From: JBCCSZ01 sp039199225
GTDB taxonomy: Bacteria; Bacteroidota; Bacteroidia; Chitinophagales; Saprospiraceae
Direction of reading: 5' to 3'
Assembly: GCA_039199225.1 (NCBI GenBank)
Contig: JBCCSZ010000019.1
Location: forward strand, 1-41,802
Length of the DNA stretch: 41,802 bases
The first letter of the stretch is position 1; each line of letters starts with the position of its first letter. Both the position numbers and the translations under genes were made by a program. The notes beneath the pieces are model-generated. The model saw only the letters and a program-made list of their open reading frames with translations, did not search any database and was not told the DNA's origin. Positions 9,103-16,123 of the stretch are shown here, piece by piece.

Positions 9103-10845
9103 ATGGTATACAGATTTGTTACGCTTTGTTGTTTTTGGCTTTTGGCCCAGCCTGTCTTTGCCTGGAAGCAGCCAATTGACAGTTTGCAAAACGAGTTGAA
9201 AAAGTACAGTCGATTGGATACTGTTCGGGTCCAATTGTTGAATCAGCTGGGTTTTGAATACTGGATTGTTGACCCCAATAAATCTGAAGAGTACGGCCTG
9301 CAGGCCATCGAGTTGTCGCGGATTTTGGCTTATGACAAGGGGATGGCTTTTGCCGAGCGCATCGTGGGGGTGGCTCACTGGGCAAGGGGAAATTACGATC
9401 CTGGCTTGGAGTACTTATTCAAGTCGATGGACCACTACCAGCAATTGGGCGACTCGCTTGGTTTGGCCAATGTGACGATGAATATTGGAATGATCTACGG
9501 AGATCAACTCAACCACGAGTTGGCACTCAAATACTTCAGTGATGCCAATTTGCTTTTTGAGCGATTGGAGAAACCAGGGCGCATCGCGACTACTTATACC
9601 AAAATTGGAACGGTGTATGTGAGCCTGAACGAATTTGATCGGGCGTATGAATTTTTTTCCAAAGCACTCCGCATCCACGAGGAACGCGATTTCCTGTATG
9701 GCATCGCGGAGGTCAACAATCGCTTGGGAATTCTATTCATGGATCAGGGTGATTTAGATAAGGGGCTGTCCTATTTGTTTCGCTCGTTGGAAGCAGGTGA
9801 AAAGCGGAATGACCAATATGGCCTGGCGAACAACTACCAAAAGATTGGTCGAATTTATCTGCAAAAGAAGGACTTGTCGCAGGCCGATACTTATCTGGGG
9901 CGCGCTTACCAAATTGCGAATTCGCTGGGCATCAAAACGACGCTGAAGGATTTGTACCTAGATTTTAAGAATTTGGAAATGGCTCGGCAAAATCCGCAAA
10001 AGGCCATATCCTATTTCGAGCGGTATGTGGCGGTGCGAGATAGCATCTTTAACGAAGAGAAGGCTGCTCAAATAGCTGATCTCCAAACTCGGCACGCAAC
10101 GGCCTGGCAGGAGCAAGAGCTCAAAATCAAGCAGCAGGAAATCGTATTGCTCCAACAGCAAAACCGCCTTTCCAAGCTCTGGCGGGTCATCTTGTTGGGA
10201 GGCGTGCTTTTTAGTCTGCCCATTATTTGGTTGATCTTTCGCGCCCAGCAGCAGCGCATCCAGCGGAACAAAGAACGACTCCAAGAGGAAAAGCAATTGC
10301 GCATAGAACAACAAACCGCCGCCGCTGCAAAATTGGAGAATGCCCATCTACAAGCAGATCGCCTACAGCAAGTTTTGGAGCGTAAGAATAAAGAACTGAC
10401 TTCTTATACCCTCAATTTCATTCGCAAGAATGAGATGATTCAGGAACTGAAAACGTCTCTCCACCAGATCAAGAAATCGACAGATGATCGTACACGCCAC
10501 CAGCTGAACACTCTCCAACGCTTGATTGATTCTACTTTGAATGTAGACAACGACTGGGAGGATTTTCGCCGTTATTTTGAGCAGGTACACATCAATCTAC
10601 TATCCAATCTCAAAGCCCGTTATCCTGATTTGAGCAGTAACGACCTAAAGCTCTGTGCGCTGATTCGACTCAATCTCAGCAGTAAAGAAATGGCCGCCAT
10701 GTTGGGGATTTCGCCCGATAGTGTTAAGACGGCCCGCTATCGTCTGCGGAAGAAAATCCAGCTTGATCGCGAAGAACAGCTTATGGATTTTTTGATGCGA
10801 ATGGAGAAAATGGATGACAAAGGCGCAAACATTCCCAATGGTTGA
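9103..10845 (+). CDS. TPR–transmembrane–LuxR-type HTH regulator
   Basis: The 580-residue protein begins with a signal peptide (MVYRFVTLCC to PVFA, about residues 1-20). This is why the ATG at 9103 is preferred over upstream TTG or ATG codons, which would bury it. Tetratricopeptide repeats fill about residues 80-310. A membrane helix (about 359-379) is followed by a charged coiled coil (380-455). A C-terminal LuxR/GerE-like helix-turn-helix lies at about 508-552 (LNLSSKEMAAMLGISPDSVKTARYRLRKK). This layout is a common Bacteroidota one-component sensor, with periplasmic TPRs sensing and the cytoplasmic end binding DNA. Its targets are not evident. It stands alone, between the yndJ gene and a 360-bp gap. 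Confidence 0.9.
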   Translation: MVYRFVTLCCFWLLAQPVFAWKQPIDSLQNELKKYSRLDTVRVQLLNQLGFEYWIVDPNKSEEYGLQAIELSRILAYDKGMAFAERIVGVAHWARGNYDPGLEYLFKSMDHYQQLGDSLGLANVTMNIGMIYGDQLNHELALKYFSDANLLFERLEKPGRIATTYTKIGTVYVSLNEFDRAYEFFSKALRIHEERDFLYGIAEVNNRLGILFMDQGDLDKGLSYLFRSLEAGEKRNDQYGLANNYQKIGRIYLQKKDLSQADTYLGRAYQIANSLGIKTTLKDLYLDFKNLEMARQNPQKAISYFERYVAVRDSIFNEEKAAQIADLQTRHATAWQEQELKIKQQEIVLLQQQNRLSKLWRVILLGGVLFSLPIIWLIFRAQQQRIQRNKERLQEEKQLRIEQQTAAAAKLENAHLQADRLQQVLERKNKELTSYTLNFIRKNEMIQELKTSLHQIKKSTDDRTRHQLNTLQRLIDSTLNVDNDWEDFRRYFEQVHINLLSNLKARYPDLSSNDLKLCALIRLNLSSKEMAAMLGISPDSVKTARYRLRKKIQLDREEQLMDFLMRMEKMDDKGANIPNG

Positions 10846-11208
10846 AAAATACCCTTTTTTCAGTATGTCTACCTCTGTTATTTTATAAGTATTTGATTAT
10901 CAATTTTTTATGTTATAGGTGATCTTGCCTTGTCTACGCTTCTTTTTTCATGTCTACTCATTGTATACCTTCATTAGAACGGCTGTTTACCTTGCGTACA
11001 CGGTAGATTTTTGCTTTTCGGGCGTGCTGTCCATCATCTTTGTTTCGATCGTCAAAGCTACGGTTGTACAAAGGCGATCTTTTTACAATTTCCCCAAAGC
11101 ACAGATTCTCTTTAAGTAAGTATTTGAAGAATTGGCAAATCCTAAAACATCAAATGGATAGGAGAGTTGGGGCAACCCACTCTTCTATTTTTGACTAAAA
11201 AAACCTAT
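10846..11208. other. Intergenic region before the cytochrome-like lipoprotein
   Basis: This 363-bp gap holds no convincing gene. A 66-codon frame at 10919-11119 has no recognisable features and is rejected. Near the right end lies the terminator-like hairpin listed separately. No clear TTG/TAnnTTTG promoter pair was found. Confidence 0.5.
11161..11193 (+). terminator. Terminator-like hairpin ahead of the lipoprotein gene
   Basis: GGAGAGTTGGG (11161-11171) can pair with CCCACTCTTC (11176-11185) around a GCAA tetraloop with one bulge. It is followed by TATTTTTG. It lies 316 bases after the regulator gene and only 16 bases before the lipoprotein start. It could therefore end read-through or act as a leader attenuator. 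Confidence 0.45.
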
Positions 11209-12006
11209 ATGAAATTTACAAATTTATTCTGCTTAGTTGTTGTTCTCAACCTTCTTCTCCTTGGATTTGAGGCTTGCACTTACGATAAGATTGTGATTCC
11301 TGAGAATTGTTCGGATGATTTCACGCTCAGTACAAGTGAGCAGGTGGATGCAAACTGTGGCAATGACAATGGCAGCTTTGAGGTGATTCCGGATATACAG
11401 GTCGATGGTATTGAATTCAGTCTGAATGGTGCAGATTTTCAAACGCTCGGTCGTTTCATGGACTTGTCTGCAGGTACTTATGGGGTTGTGGCTCGTTCTG
11501 CGGATGGCTGTACGGCATCCCTGAACGTGGAGATTCGGAATGGCGATGGGATGAACGTGGCTGTGGGGGTGCAGGATGCTGGTTGCGGGGAGGCCAATGG
11601 CGTGATCACTGTCAATGTAGAGAATGAGCAACCGCCGGTTACCTTCCGTCTGGACGGTCAGCAGGCGCAGGCCAGCAATGTCTTTCGCAATTTGGACATT
11701 GGAACCTACCAGGTAACAACTCAGGATGCCAATGGCTGCGAAGTGGTCAGTGAGGTGGAAATACGCAGTGGAGTAAAGTTTACCGAAGTGGAAACCATTA
11801 TTGCACAAAGCTGTGCGCTGAGCAATTGTCATGGTGGCAGTGTCGGTCCTGACCTACGGTCTGCGGATAATATTGTGGACCGGGCTGGGCGGATTGCTGC
11901 TCGGACGGCGTCTAAGACGATGCCTCCGGCGTCGAGCGGGCTTAGGTTGTCGGAGGAGGAGATTGCGGTGATTGGATGTTGGGTGGAGGATGGTGCGGAG
12001 CGGTGA
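11209..12006 (+). CDS. Lipoprotein with SprB-like repeats and a c-type heme motif
   Basis: The 265-residue product begins MKFTNLFCLVVVLNLLLLGFEAC, a signal with a probable (weak) lipobox Cys at residue 23. Residues 40-190 hold two SprB-like repeats (AGTYGVVARSADGC and IGTYQVTTQDANGC). The C-terminal part has C202ALSNC207H208, a CX4CH variant of the c-type heme motif. A likely distal Met follows (M238 in KTMPP), then the EEEIAVIGCWVEDGAE ending typical of Bacteroidota cytochrome-like lipoproteins. It is the first gene of a set with OB-fold, YceI and DUF5777 genes. A role in electron transfer at the outer membrane is inferred. The SprB-like part may only be a spacer. Confidence 0.85.
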   Translation: MKFTNLFCLVVVLNLLLLGFEACTYDKIVIPENCSDDFTLSTSEQVDANCGNDNGSFEVIPDIQVDGIEFSLNGADFQTLGRFMDLSAGTYGVVARSADGCTASLNVEIRNGDGMNVAVGVQDAGCGEANGVITVNVENEQPPVTFRLDGQQAQASNVFRNLDIGTYQVTTQDANGCEVVSEVEIRSGVKFTEVETIIAQSCALSNCHGGSVGPDLRSADNIVDRAGRIAARTASKTMPPASSGLRLSEEEIAVIGCWVEDGAER

Positions 12007-12182
12007 GTGGTGGTTGGGTGATTGCGGCTTTGCCGCTGGTGGTTGGGTGATCGGTGATTTTGTGGTTTTGTGGTTTTGTGGTTTGTGATTTTGTGATTTG
12101 GTGATCGGTGGTTTTGTGAGGTTACTGCTTTTGGGTGATGGAATAATTGGGAATTTTTTAAAAAACTAAAAATATAGATACG
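12007..12182 (+). repeat. G/T-rich degenerate repeat tract
   Basis: The plus strand is almost free of A and C between about 12007 and 12125. It repeats GTGGTTGGGTGAT-like and GTGGTTTT/GTGATTTT-like units in irregular order. A small hairpin GCGGC-TTT-GCCGC sits near 12027-12039. The composition differs sharply from the flanking genes and continues weakly into the start of the next gene. It is probably a slippage-prone expansion. Confidence 0.6.
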
Positions 12183-12611
12183 ATGGAAAATAATTTGATT
12201 TGGATGTGGCGAAAGTATTTGGTGGGTGTTTGTTTGCCTTTTTTGGTGGTCGTGTTGATGGTGGGGTGTAGTGGTTCGTCAGGGACGGTGGACCGGGAGG
12301 TGGATTTCAATCTTTCTGCTTCTGAGTTGATGTCGGATTATCAATTGGATGAAGGGGAGGCTGATGGGAAGTATTTGGATAAGGTCATTGAAGTGATGGG
12401 GGTGTTGCAGAGTGTGCAGAAGCTAAAGAATGGTAGAATTCAGCTTAGCTTGAAAACAGGGGAGGAGATTGGCAGTGTGCTTTGCAATCTTGAGAAGGGG
12501 AAGGAATCGGCGATTGCTTCTTTGAAGGTAAATAGCCCTATTCGGGTTAAGGGGATTTGTATGGGGATGTTGATGGATGTGTTGCTGGAATCTTCTGTAG
12601 TTGTCAATTAG
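12183..12611 (+). CDS. OB-fold (tRNA_anti-like) lipoprotein
   Basis: The 142-residue protein starts with a signal ending in a lipobox (LMVGC, Cys29), so it should be a lipoprotein. The mature part fits the tRNA_anti-like OB-fold family (PF12869). It shows SASELMSDYQLDEGEADGKYLDKVIEVMGVLQSV, then VLCNLEKG, then a strand pair around PIRVKGICMGMLMDVLLESSVVV. In these proteins the OB fold is extracytoplasmic and its ligand is unknown. The gene lies between the cytochrome-like lipoprotein and the YceI gene on the same strand. That order suggests one functional unit, perhaps a membrane redox or quinone-related system (inference). Confidence 0.85.
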   Translation: MENNLIWMWRKYLVGVCLPFLVVVLMVGCSGSSGTVDREVDFNLSASELMSDYQLDEGEADGKYLDKVIEVMGVLQSVQKLKNGRIQLSLKTGEEIGSVLCNLEKGKESAIASLKVNSPIRVKGICMGMLMDVLLESSVVVN

Positions 12612-12645
12612 AGTTTGTTATTCTATAAACCAAAAAATCATTCTT

Positions 12646-13206
12646 ATGAAGTATCGATTGATCGGCTTTTTTGTGCTTTTTCTTCTTGGAGTGGCATCGA
12701 CCAATGCTCAATCTCGGTTTTTGACCAAGCAAGGACACGCTTCCTTTTTTTCGAAGGCTCCACTGGAAGACATTGAGGCACATAACTACCAGGTGATGAG
12801 TGTCATCGATTTGGAAGACAAGAACATTGCTGTCAGCATGTTGATTAAAACCTTTGAGTTTAAAAAGTCATTGATGCAAGAACATTTCAATGAAAATTAT
12901 TTGGAGTCGCATAAATTTCCGAAAGCAACTTTCAAGGGTTCCTTTGAATCTGCTACGCCCATTGAAGCGATGAAAAATGCAACCTATGAAGTGGACATCA
13001 CTGGTGTGTTAACCATCCATGGGGTGGCGAAGGATGTTCAGACAAAAGGGACCATTACGATGAAAGATGGGAAAATGATGGCTACCACGAATTTCAAGGT
13101 AGCACTGGAGGACCACGATGTGAAAATTCCCAAGCTGGTCGTCAAGAACATCGCGGAGGTTGTCGATGTAGACATCCAATTGAATTGTGAACCTTACAAG
13201 ACTTAG
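12646..13206 (+). CDS. YceI family periplasmic protein
   Basis: The 186-residue protein has a clear signal peptide (MKYRLIGFFVLFLLGVASTNAQ). The YceI-type lipocalin-like barrel follows (PF04264), with ASFFSKAPLEDIEAHN, FEFKKSLMQEHFNENYLESHKFPKATFKG and a core of YEVDITGVLTIHGVAKDVQTKGTI. YceI proteins bind isoprenoid chains such as polyprenols or quinones in the periplasm. The ATG at 12646 is chosen because it starts the signal peptide directly. The gene follows the OB-fold lipoprotein by 34 bases and precedes the DUF5777 gene, with a terminator-like hairpin between. Confidence 0.93.
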   Translation: MKYRLIGFFVLFLLGVASTNAQSRFLTKQGHASFFSKAPLEDIEAHNYQVMSVIDLEDKNIAVSMLIKTFEFKKSLMQEHFNENYLESHKFPKATFKGSFESATPIEAMKNATYEVDITGVLTIHGVAKDVQTKGTITMKDGKMMATTNFKVALEDHDVKIPKLVVKNIAEVVDVDIQLNCEPYKT

Positions 13207-13265
13207 GGCTTTACTCCCTGTAGTCATCAGTGTAACCTTTATGTAATACATTTCATTTTTATTTC

Positions 13266-13296
13266 GGGAGGCCGAGCTAACAAGGTCTCCCTTTTT
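13266..13296 (+). terminator. Rho-independent terminator-like hairpin after yceI
   Basis: GGGAGGCC (13266-13273) pairs with GGTCTCCC (13284-13291), with one G-T pair, around a 10-nt loop. It is followed by TTTTT (13292-13296). It sits 60 bases after the YceI stop and 22 bases before the DUF5777 start, so it probably reduces downstream transcription. Confidence 0.65.
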
Positions 13297-13317
13297 CATT
13301 TCCAAAAAAATAACCTA

Positions 13318-14181
13318 ATGAAATCCCTGCTTTTTTTCTTCTTACAAATGTTATTGTTCGTCTCGGTAGCAAGTGCGCAGGACGACTTGATGGCGTTGCT
13401 CGAAAAAGAGAGTGATCCGGTATCCAATTTTGCAGAGGCCACTTTTAAAGGTAGTCGTCTGATCAATGGCCATTCGGTGATGACCCGCAAGAAGGGAGCG
13501 TTGGAGTTTTTGATTGCCCACCGCTTTGGGCGCCTAAATACAGGTATCTACGAGTTGTTTGGTATCGATGGGGCGAATGTCCGTTTTGGATTGGAGTATG
13601 GCATTAATGACCAACTGACGGTGGGTATTGGCCGAAATTCTTTTGAGAAGACTTATGATGGCTTTGCCAAATGGGCTATTCTACGGCAACAAACCGGCCA
13701 GCGCAACATTCCGCTGTCTATTACAGGATTTGCTAGTATGGCCATCAAAACGCTTAAATCTGTCGATCCAGAAATTGAAATTGAATTCACGGACCGATTG
13801 GCTTACACCTACCAACTTTTGATTGCTCGCAAACTCAATGAGAAACTTTCGTTGCAGCTTATGCCAAGTTTGGTACACCGCAATGAGGTCGCTGACGGAG
13901 CCAACAATGATTTGTATGCCCTGGGAATGGGCGGTCGATTTAAACTAAGCAAGCGCCTGTCCATAAACGCAGAATACTACCATCGTTTCAATAAAGCAAA
14001 TGAAAATCTGGTCCATAATTCACTAGCTATTGGTGTAGATATTGAAACGGGCGGACATGTTTTTCAACTGCATTTGACCAATTCTCGTGCTATGATCGAA
14101 AAAGGATTTATTGGTGAAACCACAGGTGATTTCTTCAATGGCGATATTCACTTTGGCTTCAACGTAACGCGCGTTTTTTAA
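13318..14181 (+). CDS. DUF5777 family outer-membrane beta-barrel protein
   Basis: The 287-residue protein starts with a signal peptide ending in ASAQ. The body alternates short beta strands with turns, as in small outer-membrane barrels, and ends with the aromatic-rich strand GDIHFGFNVTRVF. Motifs GSRLINGHSVMTRKKGALEFLIAHRFG, GANVRFGLEYGIND and FDIETGGHVFQLHLTNS-like segments are typical of DUF5777 (PF19089). This family is often encoded with YceI and cytochrome-like lipoprotein genes, as here. Its function is unknown. A role as the outer-membrane component of that set is inferred. It converges with the next gene, with only 5 bases between stops. Confidence 0.88.
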   Translation: MKSLLFFFLQMLLFVSVASAQDDLMALLEKESDPVSNFAEATFKGSRLINGHSVMTRKKGALEFLIAHRFGRLNTGIYELFGIDGANVRFGLEYGINDQLTVGIGRNSFEKTYDGFAKWAILRQQTGQRNIPLSITGFASMAIKTLKSVDPEIEIEFTDRLAYTYQLLIARKLNEKLSLQLMPSLVHRNEVADGANNDLYALGMGGRFKLSKRLSINAEYYHRFNKANENLVHNSLAIGVDIETGGHVFQLHLTNSRAMIEKGFIGETTGDFFNGDIHFGFNVTRVF

Positions 14182-14186
14182 GGTAT

Positions 14187-14609
14187 TTATAGTAGCTTTG
14201 AGGAAAGAACACGGCTGTTTATATTGTGCTTTTGTCGCTTGATGCCCAGCAGGCAAAGGATACCGATTGGTAGTAGGATGATCCATTGTGGAGCCAGTAT
14301 TCCTTGCGATAAACTGACGCCGATGAAGGCAGCCGAAAAAAGGATGTACAGCAAACCGATCAAACGCAGCAGGTCTGGATTGGCTGCGACCTTTGCTTGT
14401 AGACCATGGCGTAGCAAGTGGTAAGAGGTTACAAATAGGACGATGGTTACGATGTGCCAAGCACCCGCCAGCTCAGTTTTGATTTGTCCACTGAGCTGGC
14501 TGGATAGCATCGGATTGATTAAATCAAGTTGCCCTCCGATGGTGTGTAGAAATGCCGTAAAAAGGTTGATAAGACCTGCGGCAATCCAGTAATAGTTTCT
14601 GTTTGTCAT
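14187..14609 (-). CDS. Small four-helix membrane protein, TetR-linked
   Basis: The 140-residue product has four predicted membrane helices: YYWIAAGLINLFTAFLHTIGG, AWHIVTIVLFVTSYHLL, LLRLIGLLYILFSAAFIGVS and WIILLPIGILCLLGI. It ends in a short basic tail. It begins 2 bases after the TetR stop, so the pair is almost certainly one transcript. Small membrane proteins of this type in Bacteroidota have no assigned function, and I know no family name with certainty. Linkage to a TetR gene suggests it is induced by a small molecule or a membrane stress. Confidence 0.82.
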   Translation of the reverse strand: MTNRNYYWIAAGLINLFTAFLHTIGGQLDLINPMLSSQLSGQIKTELAGAWHIVTIVLFVTSYHLLRHGLQAKVAANPDLLRLIGLLYILFSAAFIGVSLSQGILAPQWIILLPIGILCLLGIKRQKHNINSRVLSSKLL

Positions 14610-14611
14610 AT

Positions 14612-15163
14612 CTATAAATGAATGAAGTGATGAAGTTCTTCTAGGACGTCTTCTACATAGCTGGAGGATTGCTTCTTGTTGCGAAGCATTTCGTGGTAAC
14701 CGATTAGGTACTTATAAAAAATGCTTGCCTTTTTTATAGCCGCCTCCTTGGAGTGGCCCAATTCTTCCAATAGCTGTGCGACGTATGCCATCCTTTGCTG
14801 ATCTATTTTATCGATGAGCGATCGGATATACGACTTTCTTTCCGGATATCTTTTCAGAAAGAAGATGAAGTCTATATTCGGGTCTTTTTTGAAAGCCAGC
14901 TCTACAAGTTTTTGGAGCCTCTGTTCGGGTGTATTCAGCTGGTTGCTCTGAGCAATGATTCCCTCCGTTTCCATCTCTATCCAAAAAGCCAGTAAATCGT
15001 TGAAAAAGTCTTTACGCGTTTTGAAGTGCCAGTAAAAGCTGGACTTATTACACTTTAATACCTTTGCCATGCTTTCGATAACAAGCCCCTCTTCTCCCTT
15101 CTGTGCAAAGCGTTTGTAACCCAGTTTGATCCAATCTTCTTTTTGTGCGACAATTTTTGGCAT
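14612..15163 (-). CDS. TetR/AcrR family transcriptional regulator
   Basis: The 183-residue protein has an N-terminal TetR helix-turn-helix at about residues 8-55. It runs DWIKLGYKRFAQKGEEGLVIESMAKVLKCNKSSFYWHFKTRKDFF, with the characteristic SSFYWHFKTR recognition helix. The C-terminal all-helical part is the ligand and dimer domain. The ATG at 15163 is chosen because the longer TTG start would lie inside the operator and ahead of the promoter. Two matching palindromes flank its own promoter, so negative autoregulation is likely. It is co-transcribed with the membrane protein gene 14187-14609. Confidence 0.92.
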   Translation of the reverse strand: MPKIVAQKEDWIKLGYKRFAQKGEEGLVIESMAKVLKCNKSSFYWHFKTRKDFFNDLLAFWIEMETEGIIAQSNQLNTPEQRLQKLVELAFKKDPNIDFIFFLKRYPERKSYIRSLIDKIDQQRMAYVAQLLEELGHSKEAAIKKASIFYKYLIGYHEMLRNKKQSSSYVEDVLEELHHFIHL

Positions 15164-15166
15164 TAT

Positions 15167-15182
15167 TAGACGGTATCGTTTA
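15167..15182. promoter_or_regulatory. TetR operator 2 (imperfect palindrome)
   Basis: TAGACGGTATCGTTTA has 6-bp arms around a 4-nt spacer, with one mismatch between arms. It fits TARACG-N4-CGTTTA, the same pattern as operator 1. It lies between the predicted start site and the tetR ATG. Its centre is 42 bp from that of operator 1, four helical turns. Confidence 0.65.
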
Positions 15183-15186
15183 GAAG

Positions 15187-15217
15187 CAAAGGTATGTGAT
15201 AATTTAATTAAACGCAA
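15187..15217 (-). promoter_or_regulatory. tetR promoter (Bacteroidota -33/-7 type)
   Basis: On the minus strand TTG (15217-15215) is followed after exactly 20 nt by TACCTTTG (15194-15187), a perfect TAnnTTTG -7 box. The -33 TTG lies inside operator 1. This is the best promoter in the window. Confidence 0.75.
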
Positions 15218-15224
15218 GCGTTTA
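15209..15224. promoter_or_regulatory. TetR operator 1 (perfect palindrome)
   Basis: TAAACGCAAGCGTTTA has perfect 7-bp arms around an AA centre. It covers the -33 element of the tetR promoter. A TetR dimer bound here would block polymerase, and co-binding with operator 2 would cover the whole promoter. Confidence 0.72.
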
Positions 15225-15260
15225 GAAAAAACGACTTACTTTGATACAGGTAAATAACCC

Positions 15261-15284
15261 AAGCCTTTGATGAGTTAAAGGCTT
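15261..15284 (-). terminator. Hairpin downstream of the phosphatase gene
   Basis: AAGCCTTT (15261-15268) and AAAGGCTT (15277-15284) form a perfect 8-bp stem with an 8-nt loop. It lies about 60 bases past the phosphatase stop and ahead of the tetR promoter. There is no strong T-run on either strand, so termination efficiency is uncertain. Confidence 0.45.
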
Positions 15285-15344
15285 TCTTCGCAATGAATTG
15301 CAACTTGAATTAAATAACTGAAAAGGCAGGAAGTTACGGCCCCT

Positions 15345-16019
15345 TTATTCCATATTGCTTTGGAAGATGAGTTGTCGTTTGTCCAAATCCAGGGCGCAGA
15401 GTTGGTGCATGTCGGTGCGGTGATAGACACAGCCATTATCGATAGCGATTACGGGTAGTTGGTCAATTTGCCGAAGCTGTCCTTCGATGATCTCTCGTTT
15501 CAGCGGCGTATGCCCATGGACAATGATTCTGTCACCGAGCCAGTCCCGATCGAGGTCTTGGTACCAGCGCCTAATCCACATCATAGCTACTGTGTTTTGG
15601 AGCGGTTGTCCTTCTCGAAAGTCGAAGCCGGCATGGCTGAGTAGATAGCCATTGACCTCAAAGAAATAAGGCAATTCTTCTATGAATTGAATGTATTTTT
15701 TAGGAATTTCCGACAGTGTATTTGCTTGAAAGCTATCCAGTGTGTTTTGTCCGCCGTTTAGGAGCCACAGCCGTTGCTTATCCGAGCTTTTCAAAGCATC
15801 CAGCATCATTTGATCGTGGTTGCCGCGCAGGCTGTGTACCAGGTAGCCCTGTTGCTGCAGCTGAAAAATAAGATCAATGACCCCTTTGCTATCCGGACCC
15901 CGATCAATGAAATCACCTAGGAGGTACAAGGTATCGCTTGTAGAAAAAGCAATTTTGTCTAAAAGGGCTTGAAAAGTCTTTGGACAGCCGTGGATATCGG
16001 AAATGGCGAAGCGTCTCAA
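15345..16019 (-). CDS. PPP-type metallophosphoesterase (serine/threonine phosphatase-like)
   Basis: The 224-residue protein carries the full calcineurin-like metal-site set. These are SDIHG near residue 7, GDFIDRGPDS near residue 36, GNHDQM near residue 65, SHAGFDF near residue 129 and VHGHTPLK near residue 168. The arrangement matches the bacterial PPP family (PrpE/ApaH-related protein phosphatases or diadenosine polyphosphate hydrolases). The substrate cannot be decided from the sequence. The start is TTG at 16019, giving MRRFAISDIHG directly at the first strand. An in-frame stop lies 7 codons upstream and no ATG is available. It appears to be a single-gene unit. Confidence 0.9.
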   Translation of the reverse strand: MRRFAISDIHGCPKTFQALLDKIAFSTSDTLYLLGDFIDRGPDSKGVIDLIFQLQQQGYLVHSLRGNHDQMMLDALKSSDKQRLWLLNGGQNTLDSFQANTLSEIPKKYIQFIEELPYFFEVNGYLLSHAGFDFREGQPLQNTVAMMWIRRWYQDLDRDWLGDRIIVHGHTPLKREIIEGQLRQIDQLPVIAIDNGCVYHRTDMHQLCALDLDKRQLIFQSNME

Positions 16020-16123
16020 GGGTTCGGATTTTGGCGTTCAATGAGTGGCAATTTCGCTCTAAATTCCGCTATCTGCAAGGAAGTAGAGGGGGATGTTCTA
16101 AAATTTTGAAAATATTAGATTTA

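Noticed and set aside
10919..11119. A 66-codon plus-strand frame between the LuxR-type regulator and the lipoprotein gene.
   Set aside because: Its product has no recognisable domain or signal layout, it begins in AT-rich intergenic DNA, and composition fits non-coding sequence.
6869..15317. An 18-base near-identical sequence (GCAACTTGRATTAAATAA) occurs at 6869-6886 and 15300-15317, both intergenic.
   Set aside because: Only one mismatch separates them, but about one such pair is expected by chance in a 42-kb AT-rich-containing window, and no third copy or flanking similarity was found.
16098..16118. AT-rich imperfect inverted repeat after the last gene of the glycan cluster, as its terminator.
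   Set aside because: Stem of A-T pairs with one mismatch and almost no loop; too weak to call, although the cluster must end near here.
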